The notes beneath the pieces are model-generated. The model was given only the letters and a program-made list of their open reading frames with translations, made no database searches and had not been told where the DNA came from. Positions 44,864-57,150 of a stretch of 64,000 bases of DNA are shown here, in pieces. The DNA lies in assembly GCA_021018995.1 (NCBI GenBank), contig CM037598.1:64870671-64934670 (forward strand). The letters run 5' to 3'. A program made the translations under genes and the position numbers. How positions within the stretch are numbered: position 1 is the stretch's first letter; each line of letters starts with the position of its first letter. This DNA is from Chloranthus sessilifolius. Lineage: Eukaryota; Streptophyta; Magnoliopsida; Chloranthales; Chloranthaceae.

Positions 44864-47800
44864 ATGTCGTGGATAGTGGACCCGGCTTACACCGATCCCG
44901 ACTCATCCCGGCCACATTCTCCAACCCATTCCCACTCAGGGGAAGTCTTTTCCACCATCCCTCTCACCCAATCGCCCTTTACCTTTACCGGCCCATTTGG
45001 CGCCCCTATTTTCCCAACAGCTACAACCCAAAACGTCCAAAGTCCAACCCCCAACTCCTCATCTTTTGCCCAAACCATGCCCATGCCAAATCCAACACAT
45101 TTTCCATCCACTTCCATGCCAAATCCTATACATTCTCCATGAACATCCATGCCCCATTTCCCATCTTCTCCCTATAAGCCTGATCCACCCACATTCACAT
45201 ATACCACTTCCGCCTTATCCAACCCCCCACAAATCCTCCAATCTATCCGAGTCATGCCCATTTTTACCGAGGCCATGCCCGAATTTTCTCACCCCTCCAC
45301 ACCATACCCCCATCATCCCAAAACATACCCAATACATCCGCTCATCCCTCCAATCCACCCCATATTCCATCACTTATCCGGGTTATGCTCAATTTTATCG
45401 GGGCCATGCCCAATTTGTCCTCCACATCCATCCCATCTATACTCCATCACCCCTTAAATCCACCATCTCCATCAGATCCTCCTTCCATGACCATGATGGA
45501 AGAGATGTTCCAAGTCTACTCCATGTGAAAGACTTCCCAAAATGCCTCCTCTCCTCTACACTCCACATCCATGGACCCATCCCATAGCCAATCTCCATGC
45601 CTCATTCCCCCATGACCCCTATCAATCCCCCATAATCCACACCACCCAAACCCCCACTATCATGCCCCATAGCCCCCATGGCCCAAACCTCCATTTCCCA
45701 CATGTCCCAAGGGCCCATGACCCAGACCCACCAAGGGCCCATGGCCTAGACACACCAACGGCCCATGGACCAGACCCCCAAGGCCCAATGGGCCAAACCC
45801 ATCCAGGGTTCATGGGACAGACCCACCAAGGGCCCATGGCCCAATTCCATCAAGGGCCCACGGCCTAAACCCACCAATGGCCCATGGCCCAAACCCTCCA
45901 GAGCCCAATGGGCTATACCCATCAAAGCCTAATGGGCCAAGATCCTCCAAATTCCTGGCCCTTTACCCAAATCCAACAAGGCCCAAACCTTGAGGCCCCA
46001 CACCCATACCTCCACAATACCCCCAACCTTCCACCCACCCCCAATCTCCACACCCTGGTCAAACCCATGCCATATTCCAAACCCAATTTTCTCATGGCCC
46101 CATACCCTAAGATCAGCTTCAAACCTTCCCTCCTGCTCAATGGCCTCGCCAGGCCCCACCCCAAAACCCAACTTTCATTCATCCCATCATCTAACAAACT
46201 TTCCCTCATTCCCAATAGACTCACCCGACCCCCACTCATGTCATTCCCATTTAGCCCGTGCAACACCAACAAGAGAATCCCGCCCTCACTGCACACTATG
46301 CTGACTAGAAGTATGAAGAGGACAAGATTAGGAACAATGGAGCCTATGGTGTGGCATTGACCAACCTTAATCCCCCTCCCATTGTTCCCCACCCACTGGC
46401 AACACAAAGCGAGATCCAACCAGCTGTCGAGAAAATGACCCCTGTATCCAAAGTGTCAGAGTAGCTGAAAGAACAGTTGGACAAGATACAGAAGTAGTTA
46501 ATGAAAATGGGTGGTGCTGAGATCCACGCCACAAACTTCATAGATTTATGTCTGTTTGCTGAGGTCCCCTTGCCCCCTAAATCCAGAATGTCAGCCTTCG
46601 ACAAATACAACGGCACCGACAATCCAATAGTACACCTAAAGTCCTACTGTGGGGACATGTGCCAATATGGAGGGGACGAAAGACTGCTGATAAAAGTCTT
46701 TTAGAAGAGCTTGACCGGTCCTACTTTGAGATGGTTCACATCTTTGGAACCATCTATGATGAAGACATGGAGGACTTGACGCACTTGTTCTGTCAGATCT
46801 AGCCCGATTGAAGCAGAACTCTAATGAAACCTTCAACAACTATTTGAGGCGATGGAGAGCACCAGTAGCTAAAGTCAGAAATAGGATACCTGATGACAAG
46901 TAGATAGAAAGGATCTCAAAGAATACCCTGTCAGTGATCTCAGATTTTCTTATATACGAGCAGTAGTCCAGTTTTATTGACTTGGTAAGAAATGCCAACC
47001 GCTGTGAGGACGCCATCAGGGAAGGACGGTTGAACAAGAATGCGTCTGGGAGGCCCAATGGGGTTAGGAAATTTATCGAATAGAAGAATGATAGGAGAAC
47101 AGGGGCAGAGGTGTAAAATGTTACAAACACCCGACCCAACAATAACAATGTAGCCCCATTCTAATTCCAAGCAGCTCAGCTAGGGCCAGTGAGAACTGAG
47201 TAGATACAAAAGGTAGGGAATGGGCAAGGAATGCAGATGACTCCTGAACAGAGGAGAGCTCTCTATGACCGAGTGTTTACGCTCCTGGGGCAATCACTAA
47301 GTGTACTTTTGCCTTTATTAATAGAAAAGGGATTAGTTACTATTCGTCAACTGCAACCTCCTCACCCAATCCCATTGAAGCATGCGATACAAGATTTAAT
47401 CGATGCTAGGAAGATCATTCCCTCAGCACCTTCTCTAGCACACCAGCATGCAAACATCTATCAAGTGTCATTGCCCCCACATCCTACCAGAGGAGCAGGT
47501 CCCAGACCTACCATCGAGATGGTAGAAAATATGAGGAGAAATTTGAGTTTGACCCGTTCGATTACATCAGTGATCGGGAGAGCTATGTAGCACCATTGCC
47601 GAGAAATGTCAAAGAAAGGAATATCGGGGTAATTGAACCCCTGAATTTGTTAGATTATTTCCCCAACCTGACTCTACAAATTGAACCTTTGGATCTCAGG
47701 GCATACTTTCCATCACTCACACCCATCAATTATGTGTACATAAATGCATATCAACCATACACCACCACCCCCATCAATTACCCAATAAGCCAACATGCCC

Positions 47801-48240
47801 CCAATCCTCCACCGCCAATAAACTACCAATGGCTTGCGCCCACCCATTACCCCTAGTCCAATCACCTGCAAACTCCACCAGCCCCATCAATTACCTAATG
47901 ACCCATCAAACCCCCGATCCCCTGCCAGCACCTATCAGCTACCAATGGCCTACTTTTACCTCTTTTCCCCCAGTATCACCACCCTCAAGCTTCATCACCC
48001 CTAATTGGCCCAATTTGGCCACTCAACCAGCTATTACAGAGGTAAATCAAGTGTTACCCACACCTCTTGAGCCCGCAATGCACGTGCCTCTGGTATCGAC
48101 AGCTATACCATTTCAGATATCGGGACCGACCTTTGATCCTCACCAGGTTTCGCTGAGTTATGAATAAAAAGATGTCAATGCTGGCAGCCATAGAGAAAGG
48201 GTAGTAGACTTTGTCACATGATCTGGGAGGATATCAAAGT
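44864..48240 (+). pseudogene. gag: Tat-B gag
   Basis: Starts MSWIVDPAYTDPDSS, the same start as Tat-A. The N-terminal 1.5 kb is rich in proline, histidine, serine and threonine, with overlapping biased open stretches. The capsid core begins near 46501 with MKMGGAEIHATNF, then AFDKYNGTDNPIVHLKSYCG. A linker with the conserved block GVIEPLNLLDYFPN is at about 47.63 kb, followed by proline- and asparagine-rich spacers to 48.2 kb. The closest relative in the window is the fragment at 51956-55030. Broken many times. Confidence 0.8.
45660..45950 (+). repeat. In-frame minisatellite in Tat-B gag
   Basis: About ten units of roughly 24-30 bases, CAGACCCACCAAGGGCCCATGG-like, encode repeats such as QTHQGPMA. 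The reading frame is conserved across most units. Confidence 0.87.
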
Positions 48241-48248
48241 AGCTAGAA

Positions 48249-48848
48249 GTGCCAACAGTAGCACAAGCCCAACCAGAGGAAAAGAAAGATAACACAGTGA
48301 ACCCATTCGAGAAAATGAGTCGAGAGCATATACTAGAGACTCAGCTGAGAAGGATACCTACCCATATAATTGTATGGGATCTATTGATGATATCCTCACT
48401 CCATTTCCAAGCATTAATGGCGGTGTTAAAGAATGCGCATGTGTCACTTCAAGTTAGCCCAGAAGAAATGGGGCAGATAATTGGCCAAGTGATGGCTCCG
48501 AATGCCATTTCATTTTCTGATGCTGACTTACCAGAGGAAGGAGGCAGCCACTCGAAATCTTTGAATATAATTGTTGAGTCCGGAAATATGATAATCCCTT
48601 TGGTTTTAATCGATAATGGGTCCGCGTTGAATATATGCCCATTAAGAACCGCCATAAAGATCGGAGTAGATCCATGCATGTTGAGGCACAAGAACCAGTG
48701 CTAGAGGTTTTGATAATACCATGAGAGAAATAATGGGAGAAGTTGATCTTGAGCTATTAAGCGGGCCAATGACCTTTTCGATATTATTTCAAGTAATGGT
48801 CCTCATTTAATCTATTGTTAGGACGCCCGTGGCTACACGAAGTTCAAG
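48249..48848 (+). pseudogene. pol: Tat-B protease, N-terminal part
   Basis: Open to 48704 with EKMSREHILETQLRRIPTH, LHFQALMAVLKNAHVSLQVSP and LVLIDNGSALNICPLRTAIK, the same domain order and active-site segment as in Tat-A. The last Tat-like bases encode an LLLGRPWLHEVQ-like end near 48845. Beyond this the sequence is a reversed Athila block. Broken. Confidence 0.8.
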
Positions 48849-50260
48849 TAAAATAAAATAAATTCCACACCATGTCCCTTCAGTTTTAGAGGATTTTCAA
48901 CAGAAAAAATCATCAGTTTAAAACCTAAAATTTTGCTGTAATTCCTTCATCATCAATTAGTTCATGTCAAGGCATTATGCCTTAAAATTAATACAGAGTT
49001 CACCTTTAATTTAAGAATTCTGTTTTGATAATGCTCCAATCAATTTTGATTTTATACCCAAATCTTACCGGGGCTGTTCACTCATAACAAAAGTAGAAGG
49101 GTGCATAATTTCTCACACAGCTCAAGAATAGTTACAACCCTCAAATAGGACTGCAAGCATGAGCATAGGCATTGCTCTAACTTCTGAAATTTTCTAACTC
49201 TTTTCACCATAGATTAAACAAATCCTCATCTCCACATGATAGCACAATCCATTTCAGATCAATAGGGTCTTTTTTCTTAGGTTGTAATGTGGCTTATGGG
49301 TGAAATTTGTAAAAGTATAATGGGGTAAAAAGGATTCAAATTGAGAAATCAGTAGAAGTAAGGAAGTGGTCTAGACAACACTTTCTTCATTTCAGCACAA
49401 TTCCATCTACTTCTTGAATTTTTAGATTTGAAGTGGCCAGTTTCTAATCCTCTTTTCAATCTTTCAATGAAATGACTTCTTTTTCTCATTCCTTTTCTTT
49501 GATTTTTTATTTTTCCTTTTCTTTTTATATGTTTTTCTTTTTATATTTTTCTCCAATTTTCTTTTTATGGGTTGGAATGCCACAACACCACCAAATGTGC
49601 TTTCTTCTTTCTCAACCAACCATCAAACCAGCTCTACCTTATGAAATCTCAGAGTGAGGGTCAAGTTGTATCAGATCACTGAGGTTTTGGGTTCAATTTT
49701 TTTGGTTTTTATCAAAGAGGACTAGAAATTTTAAGGCTCAAATGGTGTGTATTAAGGGCAGTTCAAAGGTGGAACATTTTAAGCTCAAACTGTCCAAGGG
49801 ATGGCCTTACTTCATGTCTTCAATGTCATGAATGCTGCCAAGCTATTTTAATTTGGATTTGCCTAACTTCTAGAGATTGAAAATAGATCCAATCAGTCCT
49901 TAGAGCAGAAAAATTGCTAAGACACTCTTCAAAGAAATTTTTTTTCAGGCCCAAATCTCACTGGGTATGGCCTTCCATCAAATTTTTGGGGTGTATCCTC
50001 ACAGTTTTCTCTTCTTTCAGGTTCACTAAACATCACTTTTTGAAAATTCTTGACCTTTGCTTCATGAAAAATGCTAAAACTACAGCTCATTTTAGTTTTA
50101 AAAAGTTTTTAATTTCCTCTTTTTTAAAAAAATCGGGTGGGAAATCACTTTATTTTCAAAAGCTTTGTTCAACATTGCTGCACTAGCATTAACTCATTTC
50201 ATTGGCACACCTACCATACCCCCAAACCTAAAACAAACAGTGTCCTCACTGTTCAGAGAG
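48849..50260 (-). other. Athila 3' non-coding block (reversed)
   Basis: Shares long stretches with 57365-58740, such as the ATTTCATCATCAATTAGTTC region and the GTGTCCTCACTGTT region near 50.24 kb, next to CCCCCAAACCTAAAAC. No gene is seen in it. Confidence 0.75.
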
Positions 50261-50372
50261 TATGGTAACCATGAAAGGGGTAGATGAGGAAATATATGCA
50301 CAATAAGCACAAAGAAAGAGTACAAAAAAGAAACTACGATGAACAGCTAACATATGTACATGGTCTAAATCA

Positions 50373-51955
50373 TTAAGGGAAAACAAACAAAAAAAGTCTA
50401 TATTTATTTACAAGCATCATCAGGCCAACCATACAAGTCTGCCAAATTTTCAAATCCTCCTTGGATAAAGGAGCTTTTCCTTTAGGTTGGGACTTTTGGG
50501 TGGACTGGTTGGGGGACTCCTCAGACTGGGCAACAGATTTATTAGTTTTCTTGGCAGAGGTAGCAGCGGAGTCAGAATCAGAATCAGAAGGGAAAAGGAT
50601 AGTAGGATCGAGGCCAAGGGTAGTAGCAGCTTGCCTTCTTTCCTCCTTGGAGAGTAGAGTGGAGGAGGTGTCATGTGGGGATGGGGGCTTAGTGGGGGCT
50701 ACCTCTTCATACTGGGTAGTAGGTTCCTTCCCTTTACTGTGACTAGAAGTGGAGAAAATAGATCTCTTTGCAGTAACTTTTCTCTTTGTATAAGTCTTCT
50801 TAGGTTTTGGTGGGGAAGGTTTAGCTGCAAGAAGATCTTGGGTTGGAGGGGGGGGGAACATCTACAGGTGGGGAGGAGTAGGTTGAGTGGCAGGAGGGTT
50901 GGAAGGAGGAGCTGTAGCAAGAGGGGTTGGTTGAAATGGTTGAGAGGTCAATAAAACAACTTTTCTCTCCAAAATGTTGATTTTCTTTACTGCATAAAGT
51001 AGGTTGGATTCAGAGAGTTCCTGGGTGGCCTTAACTATCTCCTGAGCATTGACTAATTTGTTTTGGAGAAGCACAATATTCTTTTTCTCAAACTCGGCAA
51101 TGCGAGTCTGAGCATCAGCAAGTAGTTTGGCGGACTCATAATGAGTCAGGATTTCCTTTCACCCTTGAGAGATATCCTGGAGATTCTTTGCTCCAATTCT
51201 ATGAGACCTATCCTCTCCTCATAGGAGACTTCCAGGGAAGCTCGGAGGGCAGCCATACCTGTCAAGACATCCCTGCGGATGAAGGGATTGTCCCTCATTG
51301 CATACAGCAGAGTGAGATAAGGGGGAATGTAGATGGGGGATCTGAGTACAAAGGGCAAGGAAAGGGGTGGAGTGGAAGATGAGGAGGGGGTGGAGAAAAC
51401 CAAGTCCTTAAGTGGATCAGTTTGGGTTGAGGCATCTGTGAAGACAGGTGGAGTGAGAGTGGGTGGTTGGGTGGTAGGTGACATAGCAACTTCAGTGGCT
51501 ACTATTGGAGGTGATGGAGGGATAAAAGATGGGGATGAGATAGGTATGGGGAAAAATGGAGCTACTGCCTCCTCAGATTGGGTAGCAGCTGTGGGAGGTG
51601 GAGCTATGGGTGAAGATGGAGGAGATAAATGGAGAGGTGATTGGACAGGGAAAAGAGGGGAAGTGTGAGGGGGTTGGGGAGTTAAAGAGGATGGGGTAAG
51701 GGTGGACTGAATGGATTAAAGACAGGAGCTCATGAGGGCTTGGTTGTTGGTGTTGGTGGTCAATTGAGTTTGAATGGACTGTAATAGGGAGAGGATTTGA
51801 GTGAAAGTATTAGGAATGGTGGGATTAGAGGGGACAGGTGTTTGAATAGGGTGGAAAGGAGAGGAGGGTGCATGGTTGAAATGAGGGGGGTTGGGGTGTG
51901 GGGATTTAGGGAGTGGGGTGTACTCATGCCCAACATCTTCCATAATGGATGCCAT
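50373..51955 (-). pseudogene. Athila extra ORF (P/S/T-rich, coiled-coil, basic tail)
   Basis: Read on the minus strand from an ATG at 51955 (MASIMEDVGHEYTPLPKSP), a proline-, serine- and threonine-rich region leads to LPFVLRSPIYIPPYLTLLYA and then VLTGMAALRASLEVSYEER. It then continues to a likely coiled coil at about 50.9-51.07 kb (AVKKINILERKVVLLTSQ). The final part near 50.4-50.86 kb is lysine- and serine-rich (KPKKTYTKRKVTAK), a possible nuclear localisation signal. No signal peptide or membrane segment is visible. The composition resembles the extra ORF of Athila-A. Broken in a few places. Function unknown. Confidence 0.6.
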
Positions 51956-54750
51956 GATCCAATACCCCACCACCCAAACCTACCCAGGGCCCATGGCCCA
52001 GACCTATCAAGGCCCCTTGGGCCAAACTCATCAAAGGTCCATGGCCCAGACCCACCAAGGGCACATGGGCCATACCCACCAAGGCCCATTAGGCCAAACC
52101 CATCAAGGGCCCATGGCCCAGACCCACCAAGGCCCATTGGCCCAAACCCATCAAGGGCCCCATGGCCCAGACCTACCCAAGGCCCATGGCCCAAACCTAC
52201 CAAGGGCCCTTGACCAAAACCCATCAGTGGCTCATAGCCCAAAATAATCAAGGCTTCATGGCCCAAACCCAAACCCTACACTCATACCTTCCACAATACC
52301 CCCAACATTTCACCCAACCTTCACAGCCAGGTTAAACCCATGCCATACCCTAAACCCAATTTTCCCATGGCCCCACACCCCAAGGCCATCTCCAAACCTT
52401 CCCCCATACCCAATGGCCCCTCAGGCCCACCTCAAAACCAAAATCCCATCACCCTACAAACCTTTCCTCATCCCCAGTGGGTTCACCCAACCCCCACTCA
52501 TGTCATTCCCATCCAACTCGTGTAACAACAACAAGAGAATCCCGCCCTCACTGCACATTATGCTTACCAACAATATGAGGAAGACGAGATTAGGAATAGC
52601 GGGGCCTACGATGGGGCATTGACCATCCTTAACCCTCCTCCCATAATTGCCTACCCTTGGTGGCCCAGAGTGAAGTCCAACTAACGGCCGAGAAAGCGGC
52701 CCCTGTATCAAAAGAGTCAGAGCAGCTGAAGGAACAATTGGACAAAATATAGAACTAGCTGATGAAAATGGGTGGTGCTGAAATCCACGCCACGAACTTC
52801 ACAGATTTGTACTTATTTGTTGAGGTCCCCTTGCCCCCCAAATTTAAAATGCCGACCTTCGACAAATATAATGGCACGGGCAATCCTATTACGCACTTGA
52901 AGTCCTACTGTGGGGACATGTGCCAATACGAAGGGGACGAAAGACTACTAATAAAGGTCTTTCAGAAGAGTCTGACCGGGTCGGCTTTGAGATGGTTCAC
53001 ATCTTTAGAACCATCCATGATGAAAACGTGGAAGGACCTGACGCACCTCTTTCAGGAACAATATGTCTACAATATAGACATTGAGCCGCGTAAGTCAGAC
53101 TTGGCCCGTTTGAACCGGAACGAGACCTTCAATGACTACTTGAGACGCTGGAGAGCACTAGCAGCTCAGGTCAGAAACAGAATACCTGATGATGAGCAGA
53201 TTGAGATGATCTTAAAGAATACTCTGCCAGTGATCTCGAACTTTTTGGTGTACCAGCAGCAATTCAGCTTTGCTGATTTGGTAAGAAATGCTAACCGATG
53301 TGAGGATGCCATCAGGGAGGCCCGTCTGAGTAAGAACATGCTAAGTGGACCCGATGGGGTTAGGAGGTTTTCAGAGTAAAGGAATGATAAGAGAACAGGG
53401 GGCGATGTCCAAAACATAGCCAATACCAGGCCCAATAATAATACTACCCCGTTTCAATTTCAGGCAGCCCCACTAGCATCGTTAGGCCTGAGCAAATGTA
53501 AAGAATAGGGAAGGAGCAAGGAATACAAATGACTTCGGAGCAGAGAAGAGCCCGCTACAACCAAGTTTTCATGCCGCTGGAGCAATCATTGAGTGTAATT
53601 CTACCTTTGTTAGTGGAAAAGGGATTAGTCACTATCTGTCAACTGCAACCTCCTCCTCACCCAATCCCAAAGAACTATGACCCGAATACCCACTATAATT
53701 TTCATCAGGGTTCGGGTCACCCAACTGATCGCTGCTTCCCATTGAAGCACACAATCCAGGATTTGATCAATGTCGAGAAAATCATTCCCCCTGCACCTTC
53801 TTAGCATGCCAATATTCACCAAGTGCCACTACCCCCACATCTTAACGAAGGAGCAGGTCCCAGACCCACCGTCGGAATGACAGAAGATGAGGAGTTTGAA
53901 TTTGACCCATCCGATTATATCAGTGATCGGGAGAGTTATATAGCACCATTGTCAAGAAACATGGAAGAGAGGAACATAGGGGTAATTGAACCCCTAAATT
54001 TGTCAGAATATTTTCCCAACCCGACCTTGCAAATTGAACCCTTGGATCTCAGGGTATACTTTCCATCCACCACACCTGTCAATTATGTACATATCAATGC
54101 ATACCAACCATACACCACTACCCCCAGCAACTATCCGATGAGCCAACAGCCCCCCAATCCTACACCCGCAACCTCTAATTATCAATGGCCCGCGCCCACC
54201 CCATTTCCCCAGTTCAACTACCGGAAAACTCCACCGCCCCCATCAATTACGCAATAAGCCATCAGGCCCCCAATCCCACATTAGCACCCGTCAGTTACCA
54301 ATGGCTTGCGCCCATCCCATCACCCCAAGTTCCGCCTGCAAACTCCACCACCCTGGTCAATAACCTAATGGCTCATCAGACCCCCCATCTCCCGCCAGCG
54401 CCCACCAGCTATCAATGGCCTTCTTTTACCTCCTTTCCTCCAATGCCACCACCCTCAAGCTTCACCACCCCTATCTGGCCCAATTTTTCCACCCAACCCG
54501 CTACCATTGAAATAAATCAGGTGTTGCCCACACCTCTTGAGCCGACAGTGCAAGTGCCTCAAGTACTAGCAACCATACCTTTCCAGCTCTCGGGACAAAC
54601 CTATGACCCTCATCAGGTCCTACTAAGCTACGAGCAAATAGATGTCAATACCGGCAGCAGCAGCAGAGTAGGGGCAATGAACTTTGTCACATGGTTTGGG
54701 AGGATATCGAAGCAGCCAGAGGCGCCGGCAGCAACACAGGCCTAACTAGA
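51956..54750 (+). pseudogene. gag: Tat-B-like gag
   Basis: The open stretch 52762-53379 (205 residues) covers the capsid core: MKMGGAEIHATNF, FDKYNGTGNPITHLKSYCG, then FQKSLTGSALRWFTSLEPSM, FQEQYVYNIDIEPRKSDLARL and FNDYLRRWRALAAQVRNRIP. Downstream are THYNFHQGSGHPTDRC, a knuckle-like block, and GVIEPLNLSEYFPN. This is the Retrotrans_gag-type capsid of plant Ty3/gypsy elements. Residue order is the same in the Tat-A copy at 14.74-15.14 kb. The N-terminal proline-rich part overlaps the minisatellite at 51970-52260. Confidence 0.82.
51970..52260 (+). repeat. Gag minisatellite, third Tat copy
   Basis: About ten GGCCCATGGCCCAGACCCACC-like units encoding GPMAQTHQ-type repeats, as in Tat-A and Tat-B. 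Confidence 0.87.
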
Positions 54751-54779
54751 GGGGAAGAAAGACAGCACTGTGACCCCTT

Positions 54780-55030
54780 CAAAAAATTGAGTCGGGAACA
54801 TATACTAGAGACTCAACTGAGAAGAATGTTTGCCCATATAACCATCTAGGATTAGTTGATGATGGCCCCACTCTATTTTCAAGCATTAATGGGGGCATTA
54901 AAAAATGCGCATGTATCACTCCAAGTTAGCCCAAATGAAGTCGGGCAGATAATTGGGCAAGTGATGGCTCTGAATGCCATTTTATTCTCTAATGTTGATT
55001 TACCTGAAGAAGGGTGTAGCCACTATTGGA
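54780..55030 (+). pseudogene. pol: Tat-B-like protease start
   Basis: Reads LSREHILETQLRR-like text and LYFQALMGALKNAHVSLQVSPNEVGQIIG, matching the other two Tat proteases up to the insertion point of Athila-C. Confidence 0.72.
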
Positions 55031-56143
55031 TGTGTTGCCTTCCCTCAAATAAGGGTCTAAAATCAACAATAAAACTAGGTAGACACATTCATACAGACCT
55101 ACAAGTATCCAAGATATGTTGTAGCAAGCTTTAAAAGAATGGTGAGTAAGGGAATGTTCATAGGGAGGATGCTTAGAAATATGACAAATCTCCAGATCTG
55201 TGTCAGATCTGGCACCCCAGCTATCACTAATTTAGTTAAAAGACAAGGGAGAGGTTTGAAATGAGTTGTCACTTAAACTAAGCTACAATTTAAGCATAAG
55301 CTATCTTAGATCAAGTTTAGGAGCTTAGATCTTGCAGGGGAAGAGAGTAAAAATGCAGAAAATGGAGAAGAGTAGCTTGGAGGTTGGTTTTCACTGAAAT
55401 CAGATTCAATTAATCATGCTACAGAGGTTCAGAGCACACATCTTCGGCTTATAAGCATAAGCGTAGGTATAAATTCCACTCCAAATCACAGGATCCACCT
55501 GGTCTTAAGGCTATGATCTGTTCACTTTAATGGCCACAGACCATCCTATAGACTTTATCGAATCAATGGATTGCAGCAGATGAATCCAATTGAGGTCTGA
55601 GCTTAGATTTAGCTTAAGGTTATGATCTGCCCACTTTAATGGTCACAGACCATCCTAGAGACCTCCTATAAAGACAGAGTCTCAATTAGAACAATTAGAA
55701 CCACTACAGATGCTGCAATTCTTAGGTCATGGACTCAAGGAATCACAGGAGCATCAGATCTAGGGAGATCAGATGGTATCCAAGAGGTCTACCAGTTAAG
55801 TGGGTGAGCTGATCTACAACTCCTCTAAACAAATCTGATCGATCACCAAATGGAACCAAAGGAAGTTTAAATCTAATTAAAGCATTAAAAACAACATTAT
55901 CATTGCAAACAAGGTCACTTTACAATGGAAATACTTTCAGATCGGTAGTCTGTGCATCTAGGAACCAACAATAGCACTCTTAACCTCACCCAATTACAGA
56001 TTTAACTTCGCTCCTCGCTACTCCAAGGGATTTAGCCAACCATGGTTGGGCTAAAGGAGGGAAATGGAATCGCTCTGCAGGCGCTAATCTCCAGAATTTT
56101 AGCTCAGATCTCGATCCTCTCCCCAATGGCAATTGGGGATCTC

Positions 56144-56151
56144 TATATATA
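56144..56151 (-). promoter_or_regulatory. TATA box of Athila-C LTR
   Basis: TATATATA about 990 bases from the LTR start, downstream of the motif array in the LTR orientation. Confidence 0.5.
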
Positions 56152-56360
56152 GCTTTCTCCTCTATTTTTCTCGCCAAAAATCCCTTCTAGAAGGTCGTCA
56201 GAGTTTGTTAGAGTTTTGTTAAAGCACGTGGGTCGGTTAGGGCTTTCTAGGGCATCTTCTGGAATCGTCGTGTCGATCATCAAGCGCCTCGAATTGCATG
56301 CAGCGGGTCACTGAAGTACAACGTGTGCTCAGCTGAATTTCTGAGAAGTTTTGCACATGA

Positions 56361-56882
56361 TTTCGACAGGTTCAGGAAACTTTCGACAGGTTGGAATCAA
56401 GCATTTTGGTCCTTTTGCTAGGTTCTCAGATCCATTCGATAGGATGAATCTTTGTTTGGAGTTCCAGCCCTCTCAGTCCTTGGTTTGGAGTATTCGACAG
56501 GATGGAAAAGCTCTTCGACAGGTTGGAAAACCATTTCGACAGGTTCTGCTCTTTATTCTGCCATTTCGATAGGTTTGCTTTCAGTCTTATCGAAAGGCTC
56601 AATCACCCTTCGATAGGTTATGTTCCAGCATTCTCATCTCGATAGATTCAAGAAACCATTCGATAGGTTTCTTTAACTCTTCAGGCAGGTTTTTGATAGG
56701 ATGGTTTCTTCTTTCCTTTTAGCTGCTCGATAGGTTCTGAGATCCTATCGAACTCCTTAATCCACATGAATTCATCCTTCTTTTGCCTTCAGATCCTATC
56801 GAAGACCTCTTCAACTGCACGAATTCCTCCTTTCTTTGCTTTCAGCTGCTATCAACGTCTTCAAGTGACCAATCGATAGGAC
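56361..56882. repeat. TTCGATAGG/TTCGACAGG motif array in Athila-C LTR
   Basis: About 17 copies of TTCGATAGG, TTCGACAGG or the complement CCTATCGAA within 520 bases, mostly in one orientation. The same motif recurs about 14 times at 59594-59960. Confidence 0.9.
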
Positions 56883-57136
56883 GTTCTCAGCCTATTTTCA
56901 CTTCCTTTGCCTTGCTGCCCCAAGGTCCAAAGGATGATGTGCTACCCTCCGTGTCTTTGCTAGGTTTGTCCGTCGAGAGATAGCTCCTTTTTGGGCTTTC
57001 TTGAGTGGTTTTCTGCATTAGTGCCTTCTTTTATTATTGTCTACAAAATGCACTTGACAAGGGCTTATTAGTGTGCTCACAGGTCTATCAATGGTCAGGT
57101 TATAGGGTGAAAAGTGGCATTTTTCACCACTTAACA

Positions 57137-57150
57137 CACCCCCAAACCTA
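57137..57150 (-). other. Polypurine tract of Athila-C
   Basis: On the minus strand, GCTTAGGTTTGGGGGTG-type tract directly before the 3' LTR, matching the other Athila copies. Confidence 0.72.

Larger units (their letters stand above)
41914..48848 (+). mobile_element. Tat-type element Tat-B (LTR, leader, gag, protease)
   Basis: The LTR starts TGTAGATACCC inside the Athila-B integrase, followed by a primer binding site, a leader with tandem repeats and palindromes, gag and protease. After protease the sequence changes abruptly at about 48848 to a reversed Athila block. RT, integrase and 3' LTR are not seen with it. Order and sequence match Tat-A, but the palindrome motif differs. Gag is broken many times. 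Confidence 0.83.
48849..51955 (-). mobile_element. Reversed Athila fragment (3' non-coding region and extra ORF)
   Basis: Its left part matches, in reverse, the Athila 3' non-coding block seen at 57150-58740 and 32.5-34.2 kb. The right part holds a minus-strand extra ORF. No LTR, polypurine tract or pol accompanies it, and Tat sequence abuts both ends. It therefore appears to be a stray block joined by recombination or a deep deletion. Confidence 0.75.
51956..55030 (+). mobile_element. Tat-B-like fragment (gag and protease start)
   Basis: A second gag-protease block resembling Tat-B, starting within the gag minisatellite and ending where Athila-C is inserted at about 55030. No LTR or leader is attached at its left end. 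Broken several times, but the capsid core is the best kept Tat gag in the window. Confidence 0.8.
55031..57136 (-). repeat. 3' LTR of Athila-C
   Basis: On the minus strand it begins TGTTAAGTGGTGAAAAATGCC at 57136, next to the polypurine tract, and ends near 55031 in GGCAACA(CA). The exact outer end is uncertain by a few bases. Similar blocks (for example the SNT-like 'atctgtgaccat' block) are shared with the Athila-B LTR. Confidence 0.8.

Noticed and set aside
51333-51668. Glycine-rich plus-strand gene
   Set aside because: It is the mirror of the P/S/T-rich Athila extra ORF on the minus strand.
55986-56177. Short minus-strand open stretch in the Athila-C LTR (MARKIEEKAIYRDPQ...)
   Set aside because: It lies within the LTR around the TATA box and has no support beyond being open. 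It is probably chance.
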